14,275 nucleotides of DNA, taken from the NCBI GenBank assembly GCA_937898155.1, contig CALEJO010000223.1, positions 1 to 14,275 of the forward strand, given 5' to 3'. The stretch's first letter is position 1. Each line of letters starts with the position of its first letter. This DNA is from an uncultured Clostridia bacterium (GTDB lineage: Bacteria > Bacillota > Clostridia > Oscillospirales > CAG-272). The notes below the pieces were generated by a model that saw nothing but the letters and a program-made list of their open reading frames with translations, was not told where the DNA came from and did not search any database. This document shows positions 7,724 through 13,518 of this stretch, one piece after another. Both the position numbers and the translations under genes were made by a program.

Positions 7724-8602
7724 GTGTTTGGATTTGTCAGACCGTTTATTCCGAACCTGCGGGTGAAGGAATACGAATTTTATCAAAGTATTTATTGCGG
7801 ACTTTGCCGCTCGATGCAGAAGCATACGGGCGGCATTTCCCGCGCGGCGCTCAGCTATGATATGGCGTTTTTCGCCATGGTCCGGCTCGCGCTTTCGCGG
7901 GAGACGTTCGGCATCCGGAAGCGCCGTTGCGCGTTTCATCCGCTTCGCAAGCGCCCGACAATGCGCGACAACGAGGCGCTGACCTACGCCGCTTACGTCG
8001 GCTCATATCTGGCGTGGAACAAGCTCCGCGACACCATTGCGGACGAACACGGCATGAAAAAAGCGGGCGCCGTCATGGCGATGCCGCTCGCGCGCGGGCT
8101 GAGAAAAGCGGGGAAGCACGTGGAGACGCCGGCGCAGATCATCGACGACGCGCTCGCGGCGCTCGCGTCGCTGGAAGCGTCGCATTGCGCGATGCCAGAC
8201 GCACCCGCCGACCTGTTCGGCGAGATGCTCGGGGCGCTTCTTTCCTACGGATTTGACGGGAATGAGGCGCGCATCGCGTCGGAGATCGGACTACACGTCG
8301 GCAGATGGATCTATCTTGCGGACGCGATCTGCGACGAGCCGGAGGACCGCAAAAAGAACGCCTATAACCCCTTTACGGAAGCATATCCCGACGCGGAGGA
8401 CGCACGCCGTTTTCTGCGGGAGGAGGCGGACGTTTATCTTTCCTATGAATCGACAGCGGCGCTGCGTGCGGTCGAGTTGATCGATTTTTCCGATCGGCCG
8501 ATGCTCCGTGCCTGCCTCGAAAATGTCCTGACGGACGGAATACAGAGCGCGCTCGAACGGGTGCGCGGAAAGGAGAACGCACATGAATCAGGACCCGTAT
8601 AA
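7724..8602 (+). CDS. DUF5685-type protein of unknown function
   Basis: A 292-residue soluble-looking, mostly helical protein that I place in the DUF5685 family from its opening MFGFVRPFIPNLRVKEYEFY, the YCGLC motif and the LSYDMAFFAM segment. No biochemical role is known to me. Visible motifs are Cys25-x2-Cys28 with Cys69-x2-His72 (a possible metal site), an Asp-rich helix NKLRDTIADE (99-108), and a second one, DAICDEPED (200-208), followed by RKKNAYNPF. The start is GTG at 7724, three bases after the upstream stop. There is only a weak GGCGG-like ribosome binding site, so translation is probably coupled to the lipoprotein gene. The 3' end overlaps the J-protein gene by 20 bases. Family placement is from memory of the pattern; the function is open. 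Confidence 0.75.
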   Translation: MFGFVRPFIPNLRVKEYEFYQSIYCGLCRSMQKHTGGISRAALSYDMAFFAMVRLALSRETFGIRKRRCAFHPLRKRPTMRDNEALTYAAYVGSYLAWNKLRDTIADEHGMKKAGAVMAMPLARGLRKAGKHVETPAQIIDDALAALASLEASHCAMPDAPADLFGEMLGALLSYGFDGNEARIASEIGLHVGRWIYLADAICDEPEDRKKNAYNPFTEAYPDAEDARRFLREEADVYLSYESTAALRAVELIDFSDRPMLRACLENVLTDGIQSALERVRGKENAHESGPV

Positions 8603-9167
8603 AGTGCTCGGCGTGGATCGGAACGCGAGCGAAGACGAGATCAAAAAAGCGTATCGTGAGCTGGCACGGAAATATCATCCCGACAATTATGCCAACACTC
8701 CTTTGGCGGATCTCGCCGGCGAAAAGATGAAAGAGATCAACGAGGCATACGAAGAAATTCAGAAAATGCAGAAAACGCAATCGAATTTCGGCGAAACCGG
8801 TGATTTCGGCGGGAGCAGTTCCTTTTATTCGATCCGCCAATTTATTTCCGAAAACAATTTCTATGAAGCCGACGTGCAGCTCAACGGGATTCCGTCGAGC
8901 GAGCGGAACGCGGAGTGGTATTACCTCAAAGGGCTTGTGTTCGCGGGACGCGGCTGGTATTTTGAAGCGTCCAAATATTTCGATACCGCTTGCCGGATGG
9001 ACCCGTCGAACGTCGAATATCAAACCGCGGCGCAAAACGTGCGCAATCAGAACGGCAATTTCCGCGGAAACGGCGCGGAAACGAGTATCTGCAATATCTG
9101 CTCGGGACTCGTTCTGGCGGACTGCTGCTGCGAATGTTGCGGTGGCGATCTGATCCCGTGCTGTTAA
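8583..9167 (+). CDS. J-domain protein with TPR-like middle and Cys-rich tail
   Basis: A DnaJ-type co-chaperone that should stimulate an Hsp70 (DnaK) ATPase. The J domain fills residues 1-65, with DPYKVLGV, the helix EIKKAYRELARKYHPD and the essential HPD at 32-34. There is no classical Gly/Phe or zinc-finger DnaJ region, so this is not DnaJ itself (194 residues versus about 370). Residues 81-150 form helical pairs resembling a tetratricopeptide repeat (EADVQLNGIP, WYYLKGLVFAGRGWYFEASKYFDTACRMDPSN). The last 25 residues hold nine Cys (170, 173, 181-183, 185, 186, 193, 194) and end in GGDLIPCC. A strong AAAGGAG site lies seven bases before the ATG, inside the preceding gene. The tail might bind metal or be a membrane or partner contact; this is not established. 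Confidence 0.9.
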   Translation: MNQDPYKVLGVDRNASEDEIKKAYRELARKYHPDNYANTPLADLAGEKMKEINEAYEEIQKMQKTQSNFGETGDFGGSSSFYSIRQFISENNFYEADVQLNGIPSSERNAEWYYLKGLVFAGRGWYFEASKYFDTACRMDPSNVEYQTAAQNVRNQNGNFRGNGAETSICNICSGLVLADCCCECCGGDLIPCC

Positions 9168-9168
9168 G

Positions 9169-9702
9169 ATGAAAAAGACCAAAAAGCTCGTTCTGGCGGC
9201 GATTTTTTCGGCGATCGGCGTGATCGTTCTCGCGCTCGGCGCCCTTCTTGAAGTGCTGGACATTTCGGTGGCGGTGTTTGCTTCGCTGATCGTGCTGTTT
9301 TTCGTGGCGGAGATCGGGCGCGGCTACGCCGCCGCGGTCTATCTGACGATCTCCGCGCTTGCCGCTTTGCTGATCCCTCTGCGGTCGTCGGTGCTTCTTT
9401 TCATTTTGCTGTTCGGCTATCTGCCGATCACGAAGTATCTTTTTGAGCGGCTCGGAAAGTGGCTCGGCTGGGTGCCGAAGTTGCTTCTTTATAACGGCTT
9501 TTTGCTCGTGATGTGGCTCGCGTTCCGCGAGGTGACGGGCATCACGCTGGAAAACGGGCTCGGCATTCCGCGCGAAGCGATGGCGGCGGCGTATTTGCTT
9601 TTTTCCAATTTGCTGATGATCGTGCTCGATTTTCTTTACGACCGTCTGCTTCGGCTTTATTTTTTGCGGATTCGCCCGAGGATCGAACGGTATTTGAAAT
9701 AA
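9169..9702 (+). CDS. Small six-helix integral membrane protein
   Basis: A 177-residue hydrophobic protein starting MKKTKKLVLAAIF. I see about six membrane segments: roughly 7-28, 30-49, 53-70, 73-92, 102-120 and 138-157. Basic residues flank them and a basic C-terminus (RIRPRIERYLK) follows. The size and six-helix layout resemble substrate-binding (S) subunits of energy-coupling-factor vitamin transporters, but no specific S-component motif is visible, so this is only a structural analogy. Its ATG lies one base after the J-protein stop and has no clear ribosome binding site of its own, which suggests translational coupling. It is the last gene of the block: a hairpin terminator begins around its stop codon. 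Confidence 0.75.
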   Translation: MKKTKKLVLAAIFSAIGVIVLALGALLEVLDISVAVFASLIVLFFVAEIGRGYAAAVYLTISALAALLIPLRSSVLLFILLFGYLPITKYLFERLGKWLGWVPKLLLYNGFLLVMWLAFREVTGITLENGLGIPREAMAAAYLLFSNLLMIVLDFLYDRLLRLYFLRIRPRIERYLK

Positions 9703-9748
9703 AATCACTCTCACCGTCATAGGAATGAACGGGAGAGTGATTTTTTTT
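9701..9748 (+). terminator. Strong intrinsic terminator ending the lipoprotein-to-membrane-protein block
   Basis: AAAATCACTCTC (9701-9712) pairs perfectly with GAGAGTGATTTT (9733-9744). Four further inner pairs form after a bulged A (CCGT 9714-9717 with ACGG 9729-9732). Eight T's follow the stem base (9741-9748). The right arm contains the GGGAGAG ribosome binding site of the next gene, and the T-run touches its TTG start codon at 9747. Confidence 0.9.
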
Positions 9749-10187
9749 GCGCAAATTTTGGATTTTGATCTGCTTTGTTTTCCTTTTTTCATCGTGCGGG
9801 ACGGCGCCGGCGGCGGAAGAAAGCGCCGAGGGTAAGGTCCTCCTTTTGACGAAGACATTCGGGTTTTCCGACGGGATCGTTTATTCGAGCCGCGCGGACG
9901 CGCCCTGTCCGCTGACGGACGCGATGATCGCGCGGATGTTCGAGGGGTGCGGAGAGCTGTCTGTCTTTGCCCACGTGGACGCGATGGCGGTCTATTGCTC
10001 GCGCCGGTTTTCGCCGTGCGAGATCACGGTGATGAAGCTCTCGGACCGCTCGCATCGGGACGAGGCGGTGCGTCTTTGCCGCGCACGCGCCGCGAAAAAG
10101 AAAAACGCCGCGGTCTATGCCGACGGCGTTTATGTGTATTTGCTTTGCACCGAGAAAAACGCAGAGATTCTGGATTTTTTACGCTGA
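9747..10187 (+). CDS. Small lipoprotein, DUF4358-like
   Basis: A 146-residue predicted lipoprotein. MRKFWILICFVFLFSSC is a short signal peptide with Cys17 as the lipid site (FSSC, an imperfect lipobox). The rest (AVYCSRRFSPCEITVMKLSD, then VYADGVYVYLLCTEKNAEIL) resembles the two-part pattern of DUF4358 lipoproteins of Clostridia, a family without known function; this assignment is tentative. The start must be the TTG at 9747, because a stop (9738-9740) lies just upstream in frame and later starts would lose the basic signal-peptide head. GGGAGAG (9731-9737) lies nine bases before it, inside the terminator stem. No convincing separate promoter is visible (only a TAAAAT -10-like box at 9700-9705 without a -35). 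The 3' end overlaps the convergent gene by nine bases. Confidence 0.7.
   Translation: MRKFWILICFVFLFSSCGTAPAAEESAEGKVLLLTKTFGFSDGIVYSSRADAPCPLTDAMIARMFEGCGELSVFAHVDAMAVYCSRRFSPCEITVMKLSDRSHRDEAVRLCRARAAKKKNAAVYADGVYVYLLCTEKNAEILDFLR
10091..10131 (-). terminator. Intrinsic terminator of the homocysteine methyltransferase gene, inside the opposite coding sequence
   Basis: Read on the minus strand, AAACGCCG (10131-10124) pairs with CGGCGTTT (10110-10103). Three more pairs can form inside the loop. A T-rich run, TTTTTCTTTTT, is read from 10105 down to 10095. It starts about 47 bases after the minus-strand stop codon. On the plus strand the same bases encode lipoprotein residues 117-128 (KKKNAAVYADGV). 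Confidence 0.75.
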
Positions 10188-11360
10188 CACGATCTTGCCA
10201 CAGTATTCGCGCCGCAGAAGCGCGATCGCGTCTTCGTCGCCGCGGACGGCGAGCGGGAACGGGCAATAGGGCGCGGCGTCGAGCACGGTGCGTGCGTCGT
10301 TCGCGTCACGCAGGCGCACGAACGCGAAGCCGAGATTGTCTGCCATGTCCGACGCGTCGTCGGCGAAGTCGTCGCCGACGTCGATCGGATCGGGCAGATC
10401 GGTCGGGATTTCCGCGATCACGCGGCCCGTGCAGGCGAGTCGTGCGACGGAGGGGATCATCGCGGGATCGGAGGGTGCGTCAAACGCGTCGATCGCTTCG
10501 CGGAGCGCGCGGACGTGCGTTTCATCCGTGCCGCAACAGCCGCCGAGCACGGCAATGCCGGCTTGGAGCATGGCGGCGCCGATTTTGCCGAACTGCTCGG
10601 GGGAGAGCGGCGCGCGCGTGCCGTTTGCGTCGGGCGGACCCGCGTTCGGCTTGGCGATGAGCGGAATCCGAAGCGCGCGGGAGAGCGGGACGAGCGGCGC
10701 GAGAAAAGAGAGCATTTCGCTCGGCCCCGTCGAGCAATTCAGCCCGAACGCCGAGATGCCGAGCGCCGACAGCGTCAAAAGCGCCGCCGCCGGATCGTCG
10801 CCCGACATCGTTTTGCCGCTCGGCGTGACGGTCAGCGTGACGAAAATCGGCTTGTCCGACGCTTCTTTCACGGCAAGCACCGCGGCGCGCGCGGCGGCGA
10901 GGTCCATGAAGGTTTCCACGACGAAAAAGTCCACGAGCGGCGCGAGCGCGCGGACTTGATCGCGATAATCGTCGATCAGCTCGTCAAACGTCGCGGTGCC
11001 GACGGGTGCGAGAAATTTGCCGCTCGGCGACAGGTCGCCGCCGATCAGCCCGTTTTCGCCGACGGCTTCGCGGGAAAGCGCGGCGAGTGCGCGATTCATT
11101 TCTTCCGTTTCGGCTTCCAGCCCGTAGCGACGGAGCACCGCACGATTTGCGCCGAACGTCGGCGTCAGCACCGCGTCGGAGCCGCAGGCGCGATAGGCGC
11201 TTTGCGTGTGCAGAATGGCATCGGGATGGGAGAGAATCCAGCGCTCGGGGCAGACGCCGCTCGGCATTCCCGCGCGGATCATCGCCGTTCCGGTCGCACC
11301 GTCGAGGAGCATCGGCAGGGAAAACGGAAAATCCAGATAAAGTTCGTTCCATTTTTTCAT
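10179..11360 (-). CDS. Homocysteine S-methyltransferase family protein (split MetH-like)
   Basis: Likely transfers a methyl group to homocysteine to form methionine. The N-terminal 290 residues form the zinc-dependent TIM barrel: LLDGATGTAM at the start, GGDLSPSG near 107-114, VVETFMDL near 147-154, and the three zinc cysteines, Cys209 in FGLNCSTGP and Cys275/Cys276 in GGCCGT. Cobalamin-dependent MetH is about 1200 residues. Here the cobalamin-binding domains are absent and only a segment of about 100 residues (295-393) follows the barrel, including an Asp-rich stretch (DPIDVGDDFADD) and ending EYCGKIVSA. Methyl donor and corrinoid partner must therefore be separate proteins. It could instead use another methyl donor such as S-methylmethionine, though GGCCGT-type barrels with a C-terminal add-on are typical of split clostridial MetH. 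Start ATG at 11360 has only a weak ribosome binding site (GCGAG). Confidence 0.88.
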   Translation of the reverse strand: MKKWNELYLDFPFSLPMLLDGATGTAMIRAGMPSGVCPERWILSHPDAILHTQSAYRACGSDAVLTPTFGANRAVLRRYGLEAETEEMNRALAALSREAVGENGLIGGDLSPSGKFLAPVGTATFDELIDDYRDQVRALAPLVDFFVVETFMDLAAARAAVLAVKEASDKPIFVTLTVTPSGKTMSGDDPAAALLTLSALGISAFGLNCSTGPSEMLSFLAPLVPLSRALRIPLIAKPNAGPPDANGTRAPLSPEQFGKIGAAMLQAGIAVLGGCCGTDETHVRALREAIDAFDAPSDPAMIPSVARLACTGRVIAEIPTDLPDPIDVGDDFADDASDMADNLGFAFVRLRDANDARTVLDAAPYCPFPLAVRGDEDAIALLRREYCGKIVSA

Positions 11361-11377
11361 AAATTACACTCGCAATC

Positions 11378-11406
11378 TTGAATTTGTCGCAAAAAGATTG
11401 TATAAT
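11378..11406 (+). promoter_or_regulatory. Predicted sigma-A promoter of manA
   Basis: TTGAAT (11378-11383) and a perfect TATAAT (11401-11406) are separated by 17 bases. Transcription should begin near 11413, leaving a leader of about 69 bases that carries the GC-rich hairpin at 11428-11449. Confidence 0.75.
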
Positions 11407-11413
11407 TATCATC

Positions 11414-11441
11414 AGTATATCACATTTCGGCGGGAATGCAA
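11414..11441 (-). promoter_or_regulatory. Possible promoter of the homocysteine methyltransferase gene
   Basis: On the minus strand TATACT (plus-strand 11414-11419) is preceded by TGA, forming an extended -10, with TTGCAT (11436-11441) 16 bases upstream. Transcription would begin near 11407 and give a leader of about 47 bases. The box overlaps the start region of the manA promoter on the other strand. Confidence 0.45.
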
Positions 11442-11449
11442 CCCCGCCG
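11428..11449 (+). other. GC-rich inverted repeat in the manA leader
   Basis: CGGCGGG (11428-11434) and CCCGCCG (11443-11449) form a perfect seven-pair, all-GC stem with an eight-base loop. No T-run follows on the plus strand, so it is not a terminator. It begins about 15 bases into the predicted manA transcript and also covers the proposed -35 of the opposite gene. It could act as an RNA hairpin or as a two-fold-symmetric protein-binding site. Confidence 0.6.
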
Positions 11450-11481
11450 CACAGAATTCTATGGAAACGGACGGAATCATT

Positions 11482-12414
11482 ATGAAACCTTTGAAACTCG
11501 GTGCGATTACGAAAAAAATCATTTGGGGCGGAGAGCGGCTTGCTCGAGAATATGGCAAGGGCACACCCGGCGAAAAACTCGCGGAATCGTGGGAGCTGAC
11601 CTGCCGCGAGGACGGCGTCAACCGCATCGTCGGCGGCGAATTTGACGGCACGCTTCTCTCCGATTATCTCGCTTCGCATAAGGACGCGGTCTGCGCGGGA
11701 TGGGACGGCGAGCGGTTTCCGCTACTCATCAAGCTGATCGACGCGGAGGCGGACCTCTCGATCCAGGTGCATCCTGACGACGAATACGCTTTGGCACGGA
11801 CGACCGATCTCGGCAAGACCGAGATGTGGTATATCGTCGATGCCGCACCCGACGCGCACATCATATACGGCTTCAAGGAGCAATACAGCACGGATGAGAT
11901 TCGCGCGGCGATCGAAGCCGGCACGCTCGAAACGCTGATGCACTACGTTTCCGTGAAAAAGGGGGAGACGTATTTCATTCCCTCCGGCATGGTGCACGCG
12001 ATCTGCCACGGCATTCTGATCGCGGAAATCCAGCAAAATTCCAATATTACCTATCGCGTTTACGATTATAATCGCCGCGGCGCGGACGGCAAGCTCCGTC
12101 AACTTCACGTGGACGACGCGCTGGCGGTCTTTGCCAAGATTCCTGATCCGCTCGCCAAGGGCGCGGAAACCGACGCGGCAAGCGGACTTCTCGCGGGTTG
12201 CCCGTTCTTCCGCGTGTATCATCACGCGGGCGCGTTCTCGCGCACAGTCGGCAAAGAAAGCTTCTGTCATCTGCTTTGCCTTGACGGGAAAGCGACGGTC
12301 GCTTACGCGGACGGAAGCATGACGATCGAAAAAGGCGAGAGCGTCTTTGTGCCTGCCGGCACGGGCAAAATCGAGGTCAGCGACGGCGCGGACGTGATCG
12401 TTTCGTCCCTCTGA
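11482..12414 (+). CDS. manA: Mannose-6-phosphate isomerase, class I
   Basis: Interconverts mannose 6-phosphate and fructose 6-phosphate, linking mannose use and GDP-mannose supply to glycolysis. It is a cytoplasmic zinc-dependent cupin of 310 residues, close to the Bacillus enzymes (about 315). The opening MKPLKLGAITKKIIWGGERL is typical. Zinc ligands appear as Gln95 and His97 in IQVHPDD, Glu114 in TEMWY and His172 in IPSGMVHA. The active-site segment QQNSNITYRVYDYNR contains the catalytic Arg192. The C-terminal cupin half ends SVFVPAGTGKIEV. The ATG at 11482 is preferred over the ATG at 11461 because GGACGGA lies just upstream and the product then starts where family members start; the 11461 start has no ribosome binding site. 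No sugar transport genes flank it. Confidence 0.95.
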   Translation: MKPLKLGAITKKIIWGGERLAREYGKGTPGEKLAESWELTCREDGVNRIVGGEFDGTLLSDYLASHKDAVCAGWDGERFPLLIKLIDAEADLSIQVHPDDEYALARTTDLGKTEMWYIVDAAPDAHIIYGFKEQYSTDEIRAAIEAGTLETLMHYVSVKKGETYFIPSGMVHAICHGILIAEIQQNSNITYRVYDYNRRGADGKLRQLHVDDALAVFAKIPDPLAKGAETDAASGLLAGCPFFRVYHHAGAFSRTVGKESFCHLLCLDGKATVAYADGSMTIEKGESVFVPAGTGKIEVSDGADVIVSSL

Positions 12415-12427
12415 TTTTCGGAGAAAA

Positions 12428-13474
12428 ATGCCGATGAACACAGCTGAATTAAAACAAATCCAACTGTCAAGGCAATATCTGACAAAGAACGCAAGCAAAG
12501 AAACCGTAATCAGAGATTTATGCGGAATCCAGTGCCAGTTTTTGAATAGCGCCATCCACTCGCTTCTCATTCGTTGTAAGGAAGAAATAAACAAGGAATC
12601 CCTCGGCGAGAATGTCATCAAAAATTGGACGATCAGAGGCACTCTACATATGATTTTGGAAGATGATCTTCCTTTATTCAAGCACGATGACGGATTTTAT
12701 CGGAACAATAACTGGACGGATGAGCTTTCCGGCGGCAGAATGTGGATCACCGGCGAAAGAAAAAAATATTTCGCGGATCATATTGTAAAAAGTGTGGCTT
12801 CCGGAATAGAAAAGCGCGAGGATTTGCGTCTTGCTTGCAGAGAAGCGGGAATGACAAACATCGAAGAATCCTATATTTTTGACAGTTGGGGCGGCTTGCT
12901 CAGACCGCTTTGCGAAAGAGGATTTCTTGCGTATCAGGTGAAAGCGGAAAAAGCGTTCAAGCCGTGTAAGCCGTATACGCCCATGCCTCACCATGAAGCG
13001 GTCAAGCAACAGTTGGCTCGGTATCTTCATCATATTGCTCCGGCGACGATAAACGATATTTCCTATTTTTTCGGGTTTGCCAAAAGAGATGTGAAAGCGC
13101 TTTTGAGCGAGCTTCCGGTCGAGACCGTTATGATAGACGGAAAGCAATATTTTTATATGGGAGATATTGACGCTGACTGTCCTGATATTCCAAAGTGTAT
13201 TTTTCTTGCCGGTTTTGATCAGCTCATGCTGGGATATCAAAAAAAGGAAAGTATTTATCTGGAAAGCGAATATCTGCGCGGCGTATTCAACTTGGCGGGC
13301 ATCGTGATGCCCGGTGTGCTTTTAAACGGAACGATCGCGGGAACATGGAAAAAGAAAAACGGCGCGCTCGAAATCAAGTGTTTCCGGGAAATATCCGAGG
13401 CGGAAAAAAAGGATATCGAGCAAGCCGCGGGCTCGCTTTGGGATGATACAAAAGCAATCCAATATCATTTGTGA
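12428..13474 (+). CDS. AlkZ-like winged-helix DNA glycosylase (HTH_42 family)
   Basis: A 348-residue member of the winged-helix family that includes AlkZ and YcaQ/AlkX, DNA glycosylases that remove bulky alkylated bases or unhook interstrand crosslinks. Supporting segments are LKQIQLSRQYL at the N-terminus, VIRDLCGIQCQF, and the hallmark NWTIRGTLHMILEDDLPLF near 75-90. The Gln35-Cys-Gln37 motif matches the QxQ catalytic motif of AlkZ rather than the QxD of YcaQ. The C-terminal part has FLAGFDQLMLGYQ and the late segment VMPGVLLNGTIAGTWKKKN, as in the family. It starts 13 bases after manA. GGAG (12420-12423) is 4 bases from ATG 12428 and 10 from ATG 12434, so either start is possible. Its DNA is distinctly richer in A and T, with AGA, ATA and AAA codons, suggesting later acquisition. 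Family is sure; substrate is not. Confidence 0.85.
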   Translation: MPMNTAELKQIQLSRQYLTKNASKETVIRDLCGIQCQFLNSAIHSLLIRCKEEINKESLGENVIKNWTIRGTLHMILEDDLPLFKHDDGFYRNNNWTDELSGGRMWITGERKKYFADHIVKSVASGIEKREDLRLACREAGMTNIEESYIFDSWGGLLRPLCERGFLAYQVKAEKAFKPCKPYTPMPHHEAVKQQLARYLHHIAPATINDISYFFGFAKRDVKALLSELPVETVMIDGKQYFYMGDIDADCPDIPKCIFLAGFDQLMLGYQKKESIYLESEYLRGVFNLAGIVMPGVLLNGTIAGTWKKKNGALEIKCFREISEAEKKDIEQAAGSLWDDTKAIQYHL

Positions 13475-13482
13475 TGGGGAAG

Positions 13483-13515
13483 AAAAAATCCCGATGCGGT
13501 CGCATCGGGATTTTT
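13483..13515. terminator. Bidirectional terminator between convergent genes
   Basis: AAAAATCCCGATGC (13484-13497) and GCATCGGGATTTTT (13502-13515) form a perfect 14-pair stem around a four-base GGTC loop. It has a T-run on the plus strand and an equivalent one on the minus strand (the A's at 13483-13488). It lies 9 bases after the glycosylase stop and 3 bases beyond the phosphodiesterase stop, so it serves both. Confidence 0.92.
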
Positions 13516-13518
13516 CGT

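Noticed and set aside
9169..9702. Firm assignment of the membrane protein as an ECF transporter S-component
   Set aside because: Only size and six-helix topology fit; no substrate-specific or AxxxA-type coupling motif could be recognised, so it is left as a membrane protein of unknown function.
10515..11381. Plus-strand frame of 288 codons opposite the homocysteine methyltransferase
   Set aside because: Arg-rich composition with no recognisable motif, and it is antisense to a gene with intact zinc-binding cysteines.
11398..11481. Upstream in-frame starts for manA (TTG 11398, ATG 11461)
   Set aside because: The TTG lies at the -10 box of the promoter and the ATG at 11461 has no ribosome binding site, while 11482 has GGACGGA upstream and the canonical family N-terminus.
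11722..12681. Minus-strand frame of 319 codons opposite manA and the start of the glycosylase gene
   Set aside because: It spans two well-supported plus-strand genes and the gap between them, and has no family resemblance.
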